From: Lachnospiraceae bacterium
GTDB taxonomy: Bacteria > Bacillota_A > Clostridia > Lachnospirales > Lachnospiraceae
DNA: 16,834 nucleotides
Assembly (NCBI GenBank): GCA_009774465.1
Contig: VSNT01000089.1
Span: forward strand, 1-16,834
Direction: 5' to 3'
In this document: in pieces, positions 6,536 to 13,799 of the stretch
Numbering within the stretch: position 1 is the first letter of the stretch
Layout: the number at the start of each line of letters is the position of its first letter
Made by a program: the position numbers and the translations under genes
Notes under the pieces: generated by a model
The model's input: the letters and a program-made list of their open reading frames with translations, nothing else
What the model was told of the DNA's origin: nothing
Databases searched by the model: none

Positions 6536-8425
6536 TTATCGTATAATCTCACTCCAGCTTGAAATTCCAATAATCCCCTTTGCAAACTCCGTATATTGAG
6601 CATGCTGGGGCGTATCAATGTACTTAAACACTGTGTATATCTGCTTTTGACCTCCCCCGCCGTGGTTGAGTCCAAAGGCCAGCCCCTGGGCCACTTCCTC
6701 TCCCGCATCTGTCTGCCGGTTCAACAAAAATCCATCTATTTCATCATAGGCTTCCATTTTGTAATATGCATAGGCAAAGGCTGCCGCCTGCATGGCTTCT
6801 CCTGCAGTGGAGGTATACCCCAATTCACTGATCAAAATGCTTCTCACCTGTCCATTGCTGTCAAGGAAATTCTCCTGCCTTAAGTAATTAATCAAAACCT
6901 CAATGTTTTCCATTGTCATCATGGAAGTGCCCGGATTGTGCTCTACATATTTGGATGACTTCCATATCCTTGCTTCGGTAAGAGGCACATTGTAAGGATG
7001 CTGCGCAAGCCCCCAGTCAATATTTCCCTTTTCCGTTATATTATTGTTAAATACATCCAGAATATCTCTTCCGTCATAATTGGTATTATTTTTAATATTT
7101 CTGTCCCACTGCTGATCTAAAGAAATATATACCCTTGCACTGCTGCTTACACTCTTGATTGCATTATAAAATACGCGGAATCCCTTTGCAAACTCCTCCA
7201 CATAAGTTTCAATATCCGTATGGGCCATATAATTCCATTCCTTGCGGGCGTTAATTTCATTTGCAATAATCCAGTTGGAAATTTTCCCATGCCGGGTATC
7301 CGAATAACGTTCCGCAAGAAAAGAGCCAATTGCCGCCATGTACTCCACGCCGGATTCCTCCGCACCGTTAAACATGTAGTAAGGTGCCGATCCGCCCCGC
7401 CTTGCCTGGGGGTGAATCAATTGAGGATAGGAGGAAGAATAATTATTTAAAATAATGGCGGTAGTAGTAATCCCCTTGGCAGTAAGGGTGCTGAAAACAA
7501 GATCGTACTCCGCCACCACCTGTCCGTTAAATGTATAGGTTTTTCCATTGTATGTATACTGTATTGAAGGGTACGCCGCACTGGTAGTCGGGCCTAATAA
7601 TCTGGCTACGGGAATGTTATAGGCAGCCTGCTTTACCCCAAGGTCATCCAGCTCACTTCCCCGCAGTCTGTTGGGATCCACCAGAAGTCCCTTTATGGAG
7701 GCCGGCTCCTGAAATACGGATGTATATCGGGCGATTGCCTCCGGATTGGTGATGTACTTTGGCGTACTTACCGGCACATATTTTCCGTCCTTTTTCACCG
7801 CTACTACAAACTTCTTAAAAAGCCGGCTGCTTGAAGTATTATAATTTAAGGAAGTAAAAAGTACGGTTTCGTTATCCTTATAATCTCTGGCAACATAATT
7901 GCTGTCCTCTGAAATAGCAGTGTCATAGGTATTTAACGCAAACAAATAATAATATTTGTCATCACTTTTCGGTATTCCTTCTCCCTTCGCAGTAACGGAA
8001 ATTCTGCCCGAGGAATCTATAATACATTCTGTGATATCAGCAAAGTCTGCTGCTGTATCCATCGTAATTTCATGGCTTTCGGGCCGCCTGTTGTAAGCAT
8101 CCCACACGGCATTTCCCGCTGTGACAATATGGCCGACTACATCCTCCCCCATATCCACTTCCGGCTGCTGGGCTTCCGGCTTCTTTTCTTCCACTATTTC
8201 CGAAAGGTCCGGTTCCGGCCGGGTTTCTTCTTTTTCTCTGATTACAGTAAAAAAGAAAACCGTACCTGCCACAGCAAGAATCAATATGGACGCCAGCAAA
8301 ATCCAGAGTCTGTTTACAACTCGTTTTCTTGCTGCCATAGCCGGTTTTTTTCTTCTTTTTTTCTTTCGTCTGTTTGCAGGCTTATATTTTGCCGGTTCTT
8401 TATCATTTCCGGTTTTAAAACTCAT
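6536..8425 (-). CDS. Membrane-anchored DUF5722-type protein, putative glycosidase-like
   Basis: A 629-residue protein with a short cytoplasmic tail packed with Lys/Arg (1-39), one membrane anchor (about 40-62), a Pro/Glu-rich linker (about 63-92), and a long extracytoplasmic region. The C-terminal 350 residues resemble DUF5722 and a clan GH-A TIM barrel: NWIIANEIN with Asn389-Glu390 matches the clan's acid/base Asn-Glu pair, and ILISELGYTS with Glu534 matches the nucleophile strand, 144 residues later. GLAQHPYN (472-479) fits an active-site strand between them. The N-terminal extracellular part (about 95-245) looks beta-rich. Its ATG overlaps the end of rarA by 11 bases, so it is probably translationally coupled. 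Substrate and activity are unproven; the glycosidase reading is an inference from residue pattern. Confidence 0.78.
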   Translation of the reverse strand: MSFKTGNDKEPAKYKPANRRKKKRRKKPAMAARKRVVNRLWILLASILILAVAGTVFFFTVIREKEETRPEPDLSEIVEEKKPEAQQPEVDMGEDVVGHIVTAGNAVWDAYNRRPESHEITMDTAADFADITECIIDSSGRISVTAKGEGIPKSDDKYYYLFALNTYDTAISEDSNYVARDYKDNETVLFTSLNYNTSSSRLFKKFVVAVKKDGKYVPVSTPKYITNPEAIARYTSVFQEPASIKGLLVDPNRLRGSELDDLGVKQAAYNIPVARLLGPTTSAAYPSIQYTYNGKTYTFNGQVVAEYDLVFSTLTAKGITTTAIILNNYSSSYPQLIHPQARRGGSAPYYMFNGAEESGVEYMAAIGSFLAERYSDTRHGKISNWIIANEINARKEWNYMAHTDIETYVEEFAKGFRVFYNAIKSVSSSARVYISLDQQWDRNIKNNTNYDGRDILDVFNNNITEKGNIDWGLAQHPYNVPLTEARIWKSSKYVEHNPGTSMMTMENIEVLINYLRQENFLDSNGQVRSILISELGYTSTAGEAMQAAAFAYAYYKMEAYDEIDGFLLNRQTDAGEEVAQGLAFGLNHGGGGQKQIYTVFKYIDTPQHAQYTEFAKGIIGISSWSEIIR

Positions 8426-9758
8426 TCTCTTTATTTCCTTCTGTTTTTTTGATCTGCCTCATATGCTCTTTTACCTTCACCTCATATCCATTCCCTGAAG
8501 GATGATAAAATTCCTTTCCACTCAGCTCGTAAGGCAGGTACTGCTGCTCCACATAATGATTGGGGTAATCATGTGCATATTTGTAACCTGTTCCATGTCC
8601 CAATTTGGCTGCTCCCTTGTAATGGGCATCCTGTAAATGGGTTGGTATTGGCAGGTTTCCTGTTTCTTCCACTTCCTTCATGGCCTCTCCTATGGCCCTC
8701 ACACAGGCGTTACTTTTAGGCGCGCAGGCCACGTACATGGCTGCCTGAGATAAAATAATCTGGGCTTCCGGCATCCCAATCCGCTCTACCGCCAAAGAAG
8801 CATTTACTGCCACCGAAAGGGCCTGGGGATCTGCAATTCCCACATCCTCCGCCGCACAGATCATAATTCTCCTTGCAATAAAAGTAATACTTTCTCCTGC
8901 ATAAAGCATTCGGGCCAGATAATAAACCGCCGCATCCGGATCAGAGCCCCTCATGCTCTTGATAAAAGCGGAAACCGTATCATAATGATTGTCTCCTGTT
9001 TTATCATAGCGTACTGCCCGTTTCTGGATGCACTCCTGGGCTACCTCCAGAGTAATATGTATTTTTCCGTCTTCGCTCCGGTTTGTGGTCATAATACCAA
9101 GTTCAATGGCATTTAAGGCATGGCGGGCATCTCCTCCGGCTATATCCGCCAAAAACTCCACAGCCTCTTCACTTACTTCGGCGCCATAGGCTCCCATCCC
9201 TTTTTTCTCATCATAAACCGCTCTCTGAATCAACTTTTTAATATCTTCTCTGCCAAGAGGCTTTAGTTCAAAGATAATGGATCGGGAAATAAGTGCGCTG
9301 TTCACCTCAAAATATGGATTCTCCGTAGTTGCACCAATTAAAATGATTGTGCCATCCTCCACAAAGGGCAGAAGATAGTCCTGCTGCCCTTTGTTAAACC
9401 GGTGAATCTCATCAATAAAAAGTATGGTTTTCTTTCCATACATTCCCTGGGTATCCCTGGCTTTTTTAACTACTTCCTCCATATCCTTTTTTCCGGCTAC
9501 CGTTGCATTAATCTGGGTAAATTCGGCGCTGGTGGTATTGGCAATCACCTTTGCCAGTGTGGTCTTGCCGGTGCCGGGCGGCCCGTAAAAAATAAGAGAA
9601 CTTAACTTATCCGCCTTGATTGCACGGTAAAGAAGCTTGTCTTTTCCTATAATATGCTGCTGCCCCACCACCTCATCCAGGGTTTCCGGACGCAGTCTTG
9701 CCGCCAGGGGAGACTCCTTTTCCATCTGCGTTGAACGCATATATTCAAATAAATCCAT
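8415..9758 (-). CDS. rarA: Replication-associated recombination protein A (RarA/MgsA)
   Basis: AAA+ ATPase related to clamp-loader subunits and to WRNIP1/Mgs1; acts at stalled replication forks. From the chosen start (447 residues) it opens MDLFEYMRST, then RLRPETLDEVVGQQHI. Walker A is GPPGTGKTT, Walker B is ILFIDEIHRF, sensor 1 is IGATTENP, and an arginine-finger candidate is in ALISRS. The C-terminal MgsA domain is clear in PTHLQDAHYKGAAKLGHG and YPNHYVEQQYLP. The ATG at 9758 is preferred because GGAG (9768-9765) is six bases upstream and the N-terminus matches relatives; an ATG at 9770 has no such site. It lies 76 bases after the dacA-like gene in the same direction. Confidence 0.95.
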   Translation of the reverse strand: MDLFEYMRSTQMEKESPLAARLRPETLDEVVGQQHIIGKDKLLYRAIKADKLSSLIFYGPPGTGKTTLAKVIANTTSAEFTQINATVAGKKDMEEVVKKARDTQGMYGKKTILFIDEIHRFNKGQQDYLLPFVEDGTIILIGATTENPYFEVNSALISRSIIFELKPLGREDIKKLIQRAVYDEKKGMGAYGAEVSEEAVEFLADIAGGDARHALNAIELGIMTTNRSEDGKIHITLEVAQECIQKRAVRYDKTGDNHYDTVSAFIKSMRGSDPDAAVYYLARMLYAGESITFIARRIMICAAEDVGIADPQALSVAVNASLAVERIGMPEAQIILSQAAMYVACAPKSNACVRAIGEAMKEVEETGNLPIPTHLQDAHYKGAAKLGHGTGYKYAHDYPNHYVEQQYLPYELSGKEFYHPSGNGYEVKVKEHMRQIKKTEGNKENEF

Positions 9759-9834
9759 ATCCATCTCCATTTCGAAACATTTGCGCTGCCATCAGGCAAG
9801 TCTGCGGTACTAAACGCTTTACCCGGCTCATCCA

Positions 9835-11097
9835 TTATGATAAATACTTGCGGTAAAGCCCTGCATGGTCATAAATGCATCTCCACTGACTTTCCGCTCC
9901 CGCTGTCACGCAGATATAACCATTTCCTTCCTTATCCTCCGCATAGCTTGCCGCGCAGCTTTTCGACTGTGCTACATAACCGGTCTTTGCACAGACAACA
10001 CCTTCTCCGCCTTCCTTGTCCTCAATGCGCCTTAAAAACCAGTTGGAAATGATGATCCCCTCGGGATGCTGCGTAGTCTCAGATGTGGTGTAGGTATGGG
10101 CTGTTAAAACTTCCCTGCACAGCTCATTTTCTATGGCTGCCTCCATAATCATTGCCATATCATAGGCAGTACAGTAATGATTCTCGTCATAAATCCCCAC
10201 ACAGTTGGTAAAATGTGCGGTTTCCGAAAGGCCAAGCTCTTCCAGCTTTTCATTCATCAGCTCCACAAAGGCTTCCTGACTGCCTGATACATAAACCGAA
10301 AGCCCCACCGCCGCGTCTGCACCGGAAGGAAGAACTGTTCCATAAAACAAATCTCTGACCGTAACCACTTCATCCTTTTCAAATCCCGCACTGCTGCAGT
10401 CATGAATATATCCATAATCCGTAATTTCCAAAGTCATTGTAAATTTATCATCCAGATCTTCCGGTTCGATATGCTCCGCCGCTACCAAAACGGTTAGTAT
10501 CTTGGTCATGGAAGCAGGGTTAATCCTTGTCTTTCCGTATTTCTCAGCAATTACCCTGTTATCTCTTAAATCAATTAATAACCCATACTCACTGTAAAAC
10601 TCCTGGTCTTCCGCCAAGTATGCACCAATTTTTTCAGTGTCTGACGTAAATTCTGCCTGATAAGTTTTTAACGAAGCACCTTCCGGCTGACTGTCAGGGC
10701 TGGTCTCTTCTCCTGTCAAATCATCTGCTGCCCCGATTTCTACTCCGATTCCTGCGGTTTGAATCTCCTTTAGAATCTGCTTCATGGAAAATGACCGGCT
10801 GTCTGCAACTTCTTCTTTGGCGCCAGGCGTTTTCTCCTCAACAGGAGCCTTCTCTTCCTGCTTCTCTGCCGTCAAAGTCTGATCTGCCGCCTGTTTCTCC
10901 ACAACAGGCTTTGCAAAAAGCTTTCTTCCTCCAATAACTAATATAAATATAATAAAAGCCCCTGATACAAAAGGCGCTGCTTTCTTCATGTACATACGAC
11001 GCATCATCTGCTTTTGCTTGCTGATACGCATTTCTTCCAAACGTTTCTGCCTGTTTTTTCTTCTGACTTCTTCCTCTTCGCTTAATTGCTCCTCCAC
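9835..11097 (-). CDS. D-alanyl-D-alanine carboxypeptidase-like protein (peptidase S11) with N-terminal anchor
   Basis: Serine peptidase of the DacA/PBP5 class that trims D-Ala from peptidoglycan stem peptides outside the membrane. The 420-residue protein has a charged cytoplasmic N-terminus (1-38), one membrane segment (about 40-56), a Glu/Lys/Pro linker, and the catalytic domain from about residue 150. The active-site tetrad is Ser196-Met-Thr-Lys199 in NPASMTKIL, and Lys371-Thr-Gly373 is in VCAKTGYV. The usual SxN motif reads Ser258-Gly-Ala260, so the Asn is replaced by Ala. The anchor is N-terminal, unlike the C-terminal amphipathic helix of PBP5. Translation starts at GTG (11097), with AAGGA (11110-11106) eight bases upstream. 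First gene of an operon with rarA and the DUF5722 gene. Confidence 0.88.
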   Translation of the reverse strand: MEEQLSEEEEVRRKNRQKRLEEMRISKQKQMMRRMYMKKAAPFVSGAFIIFILVIGGRKLFAKPVVEKQAADQTLTAEKQEEKAPVEEKTPGAKEEVADSRSFSMKQILKEIQTAGIGVEIGAADDLTGEETSPDSQPEGASLKTYQAEFTSDTEKIGAYLAEDQEFYSEYGLLIDLRDNRVIAEKYGKTRINPASMTKILTVLVAAEHIEPEDLDDKFTMTLEITDYGYIHDCSSAGFEKDEVVTVRDLFYGTVLPSGADAAVGLSVYVSGSQEAFVELMNEKLEELGLSETAHFTNCVGIYDENHYCTAYDMAMIMEAAIENELCREVLTAHTYTTSETTQHPEGIIISNWFLRRIEDKEGGEGVVCAKTGYVAQSKSCAASYAEDKEGNGYICVTAGAESQWRCIYDHAGLYRKYLS

Positions 11098-11140
11098 TAA
11101 AAGCTTCCTTTCTGTGTTATTTCATTTCACTTTTGGGTAC

Positions 11141-11163
11141 AAAAAAACTTGCCTTCTGGCAAG
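11141..11163 (-). terminator. Strong intrinsic terminator in the leader of the dacA-like gene
   Basis: On the minus strand CTTGCC (11163-11158), loop AGAA, GGCAAG (11153-11148) and seven T (11147-11141). It ends 43 bases before the GTG of the downstream gene on the same strand, with no good promoter between. It therefore either ends read-through from the URO-D operon or acts as an attenuator for the dacA-like operon. Another GGCAA (11203-11199) upstream could pair with the first arm (TTGCC) and compete with the terminator. Confidence 0.75.
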
Positions 11164-11185
11164 GGAAATTATTTCTCCACATATG

Positions 11186-11214
11186 AGTCTATATGATTTT
11201 GCCTTGGAATGCAA
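11186..11214 (-). promoter_or_regulatory. Possible promoter of the dacA-like operon
   Basis: On the minus strand TTGCAT (11214-11209), a 17-bp spacer and TAGACT (11191-11186). The -10 is a 4-of-6 match. It is the best candidate I find between the URO-D gene and the dacA-like gene, and it lies upstream of the terminator at 11141-11163. Confidence 0.3.
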
Positions 11215-11267
11215 GAGGGAATAGACGTTTCATTTCTTTCTTCATCTCACCCAAGTAAATATCCATG

Positions 11268-11307
11268 AAAAAATGGCCCTGCAAACCACGTTACAAGACC
11301 ATTTGCA
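11268..11307 (-). terminator. Probable terminator of the RraA-CyuA-UroD operon, with an alternative fold
   Basis: On the minus strand AAATGG (11304-11299) pairs with CCATTT (11276-11271), and the T-run extends to 11268. An alternative stem TGCAAA (11307-11302) with TTTGCA (11285-11280) uses some of the same bases, so both cannot form together. The first stem is A/T-rich with a 22-base loop, so it may be weak; the stronger stop is at 11141-11163. Confidence 0.4.
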
Positions 11308-11324
11308 ACATATTTTCCTGAAAA

Positions 11325-12314
11325 CTACAATTCTCTGACTGCATTCCTGCATGCATAAAAGTTTTCTACCGGTGTATTCATGGAAGCGCAGCAGCCAGGT
11401 GACAAGATCAGTCCTGTTCTTCCTCCCATTTCCACTGCTTCCCGTATATGGGACTTGATTTCTGAAGGCGCCGCCTTATTCAGCCATGTCTCATTAATCC
11501 CTCCCATCAGACATTTGTCTGTAATGGTCCGGGCTGTTTTCAAGTCGGGAGCCACCCACCTGTCATGCCAGTTCACACAGTTTACCGGATAGGAGGAAAG
11601 CAGCTCAAACATGGTATTTTCTCCATGAATATGTATCACATTAAAATAAGTTCCTTCCTTTGCTGCCTCCAAAACAGGCAGGTCATATTTAACGCCAAAT
11701 TCTTTATACTCCTCTTCCGTCATCAGGTCATAGGAGGAGCATTGGCTGGCAAAGAAAAATCCTGACACCCCGGCATTCACATTTTCTTTTACAAAATTAA
11801 TGGATGTTTTCATAATGGCATCCAGTGCATGATGCAGCAGCTTTGGATTTTCTCTCATATCCTTAAAAATTCTGTCTCCTGCCAGCTTTCTTGCAATGGT
11901 TAGGGGGCTGAACATGGTCTGGATAAAAGGAATTTCAATGCCTTTTTTCTTCTGCTGTTTTGCAATCTGCAAAGCTGCCAAAAGCGTCTTTCCATGATTT
12001 CCATAACAGCCCGGCAGTTCCTTTAACTCTCCCCATTCTTCCGGTGTATCAATCTTAAATTTCCGCTCAAAAACAGCCTGTGTAGGAGTACAAAAATAAG
12101 TACAGCTTAAACCATAATCCGCCGCCTGATAATTTCCAAAGGGCATCATTTTAATAAAATCCAGGTCAAAATCCTCCACCATTTGAATTTGTGTTTCTGC
12201 AAGCGCCACTGCGTCCTGATCTACATGAGGTAAATGATACCACATTCCAAATGGAATCCGATCTACTTCTTTATGTGAAAGTGCTGCCATAATTCTTTCT
12301 TTTCTCGTCATCAT
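11325..12314 (-). CDS. Uroporphyrinogen decarboxylase superfamily protein (URO-D-like, possible methyltransferase)
   Basis: About 329 residues of the URO-D fold, which holds true HemE decarboxylases and zinc-dependent corrinoid or thiol methyltransferases such as MtaA, MtbA and CmuA. The opening MTRKERIMAALSHKEVDRIPFGMWYH is typical of the methyltransferase-like branch, not HemE. Candidate metal ligands are His228 and His230 in VIHIHGENTM and Cys308-Cys309 in LSPGCCASMNTPVENF; relatives usually show His-x-Cys and a later Cys, so the first pair is changed. No corrinoid-binding protein gene is nearby. ATGs at 12314 and 12311 share GGAG/AAGGGA upstream; either could be used. It ends the operon, 52 bases after the CyuA-like gene. 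The substrate is unknown. Confidence 0.85.
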   Translation of the reverse strand: MMTRKERIMAALSHKEVDRIPFGMWYHLPHVDQDAVALAETQIQMVEDFDLDFIKMMPFGNYQAADYGLSCTYFCTPTQAVFERKFKIDTPEEWGELKELPGCYGNHGKTLLAALQIAKQQKKKGIEIPFIQTMFSPLTIARKLAGDRIFKDMRENPKLLHHALDAIMKTSINFVKENVNAGVSGFFFASQCSSYDLMTEEEYKEFGVKYDLPVLEAAKEGTYFNVIHIHGENTMFELLSSYPVNCVNWHDRWVAPDLKTARTITDKCLMGGINETWLNKAAPSEIKSHIREAVEMGGRTGLILSPGCCASMNTPVENFYACRNAVREL

Positions 12315-12366
12315 TTTTCCCTTCTCTCCTGTTTCGTCTTTGGTAATTGCACTTTTTCGCAATTAT

Positions 12367-13659
12367 CTACTCGTTCTTCTCCTGCATAATTCCCACGATT
12401 ACCTTATCAGCGAAGGCCATCCCCTGAGCCGATACCTTTGCCATATTCTTAATTGCCTGCTCTGCCGACTCGTCCAGAATTCCATTATCCCCAGGTATGT
12501 AAATATCAGCAAGCGCAAGGTCGGAGGCATCCACTGCCGCATCCACCGCTACTGAAAGCTTGCAGGCGCATCCTAATTTTGCACCATCACAGATCATCCC
12601 CGTTAAACCGGCAAGCATGTTGATAATAGATGCCTTGATTTGAATATCCGTCCCTTCTCTTAAAAAAGTAAGTCCCGCCGCACAGCCTACTCCTGCTGCC
12701 ACGCCGCATCCACAGATAGGCGAAAGGGCTCCTAAATAAGACTTTACAAAAACAGTAATCATATGGCTGAATGCAATTGCTCTCTTAATCTGCTCTTCCT
12801 CATATCCTGATTCCTGCCCATATATATTAATGGGAATGATAGCTGTCAGGCCATGATTTCCGCTTCCGGCACTGCTCATTACCGGCAAAGGCCAGCCTGC
12901 CATTCTGGCTTCCGAGGCTGCGGCAGTGTAAGCCTTCGCCTTTCCTTTCAGTGTTTTTTCGCCCTGAGCCATCATGAAATGGCCAATACCAACTCCAACA
13001 CTGTGCTCCAGTCCGGCTTTTGCAATACACATGTTCATTTGCATTCCATCTTTGATAAAATCAAACGCTTCTGCGGGAATCGTCTTAGCCAGATCAATTA
13101 ATTCCTGTATGCTGTAATCCTGAATCTGTTCCTGAAGAGAAGCTTCTATAGGAACCGTCTCAGGACAGGCTGCCGCCTGCACATTATCAAACAATACCGC
13201 TCCGTCTTTCTCTTCCCTTGCAATATTAGTATGGTTTCTATAAATTACCACCTGGGCGCTGTGGACAGCGCCTACCGCCTGTGCAGTTATTTCCAGACAG
13301 GAAGCATCTTTATTAAAAAGCATAACTACCTGTCCCTCATCCAAAAGCTGTTTTGCTTTTAAAATTGCTTCTTCATTCACATCCTTTAATGCCTCAAGCC
13401 CATATTCCGATTTACCGCATACCACGGAAAGGGCTGCTGCGAAGGCATTTCCATGCTCCTTCGTTCCCGGTATACCGACTCCCATACCGTTTTTCAGCAC
13501 GTTCTTGTCCACACTCACATTCATCTTTATCACCGGCTCACCCAGCAGCTCCTTTGCCCTCGCAACTGCCAGCGCAATTGCTCCCGGTTCCGTACATCCC
13601 AGCGCCGGCCTTACCTGATTTTTTAAAATCATAACCAGTTTTTCTTCTTTACTGTTCAT
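12367..13659 (-). CDS. CyuA-type L-cysteine desulfidase / Fe-S serine dehydratase-like protein
   Basis: A 430-residue protein of the UPF0597/CyuA (YhaM) family, related to the alpha subunit of iron-sulfur L-serine dehydratase. Members use a [4Fe-4S] cluster to eliminate sulfide or water from cysteine or serine, giving pyruvate and ammonia. Seen here are Cys22 in ALGCTEPGAIAL, the glycine-rich MSSAGSGNHGLTA (261-273), Cys316/Cys318 in SPICGCGVAAGVG, Cys357 in GMICDGAKLGC, and more cysteines at 326, 364 and 366. Length is normal. The ATG at 13659 has GGGAG (13669-13665) five bases upstream. In this operon it sits between an RraA-like lyase and a URO-D-like protein, so a substrate other than cysteine is quite possible. 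Confidence 0.9.
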   Translation of the reverse strand: MNSKEEKLVMILKNQVRPALGCTEPGAIALAVARAKELLGEPVIKMNVSVDKNVLKNGMGVGIPGTKEHGNAFAAALSVVCGKSEYGLEALKDVNEEAILKAKQLLDEGQVVMLFNKDASCLEITAQAVGAVHSAQVVIYRNHTNIAREEKDGAVLFDNVQAAACPETVPIEASLQEQIQDYSIQELIDLAKTIPAEAFDFIKDGMQMNMCIAKAGLEHSVGVGIGHFMMAQGEKTLKGKAKAYTAAASEARMAGWPLPVMSSAGSGNHGLTAIIPINIYGQESGYEEEQIKRAIAFSHMITVFVKSYLGALSPICGCGVAAGVGCAAGLTFLREGTDIQIKASIINMLAGLTGMICDGAKLGCACKLSVAVDAAVDASDLALADIYIPGDNGILDESAEQAIKNMAKVSAQGMAFADKVIVGIMQEKNE

Positions 13660-13664
13660 CTGTG

Positions 13665-13735
13665 CTCCCGTCCGCCCGCTTTAGCGGGCCCTCAATTCAG
13701 GGAGGTTGAAAGGCTTTTCCTTCAACCTTGCTCCC
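13665..13735 (-). promoter_or_regulatory. Stacked hairpins ahead of the CyuA-like gene
   Basis: On the minus strand GGGAG (13735-13731) and GTTGAA pair with TTCAAC and CTCCC (13705-13701). Next come CCCT/AGGG (13702-13699 with 13692-13689) and then a 7-bp stem GCCCGCT/AGCGGGC (13689-13683 with 13680-13674). The ribosome binding site GGGAG (13669-13665) is identical to the first arm, so the CTCCC at 13705-13701 could pair with either. There is no T tail, so these are not terminators; translational control or mRNA processing is possible. Confidence 0.45.
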
Positions 13736-13764
13736 AGCATTGTAATATTTTCCAGAATTTCCAT
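13681..13764 (-). CDS. Possible 27-residue small ORF between the RraA-like and CyuA-like genes
   Basis: An ATG at 13764 opens a 27-codon frame reading MEILENITMLGARLKEKPFN then LPELRAR, ending at TAA (13683-13681) inside the loop side of the GC hairpin. It fills most of the gap between two operon genes. Against it: no ribosome binding site upstream (AAACATAAA), small size, and overlap with RNA hairpins. It is not recognised as any known peptide. It could be a leader peptide or chance. Confidence 0.2.
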   Translation of the reverse strand: MEILENITMLGARLKEKPFNLPELRAR

Positions 13765-13799
13765 TTTATGTTTATCGGTTAACAACCAGTGCAAAAAAA

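Noticed and set aside
8072..8498. Two overlapping long plus-strand frames (about 125 codons) antisense to the DUF5722 gene start
   Set aside because: They arise from the low-complexity Lys/Glu-rich coding sequence on the minus strand; composition (runs of Phe, Ser, Leu) is that of an antisense shadow.
9647..9835. A minus-strand 62-codon frame beginning MDEPGKAFST just after the dacA-like stop codon
   Set aside because: Two thirds of it lies out of frame within rarA, its protein is implausible (clustered Trp and Arg), and no ribosome binding site precedes it.
10988..11224. A 78-codon plus-strand frame antisense to the start of the dacA-like gene
   Set aside because: It is the antisense image of a Lys/Arg-rich coding start plus spacer, with no ribosome binding site and no family resemblance.
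11186..11240. An 18-codon leader-peptide-like frame on the minus strand (MKKEMKRLFPLAFQGKII) ahead of the terminator at 11141-11163
   Set aside because: It would suit an attenuator leader, but it has no well-spaced ribosome binding site, no run of a regulatory amino acid, and overlaps the only promoter candidate.
13353..13634. A 93-codon plus-strand frame rich in Pro, His and Ala
   Set aside because: Antisense shadow of the CyuA-like gene, which has clear family motifs throughout.
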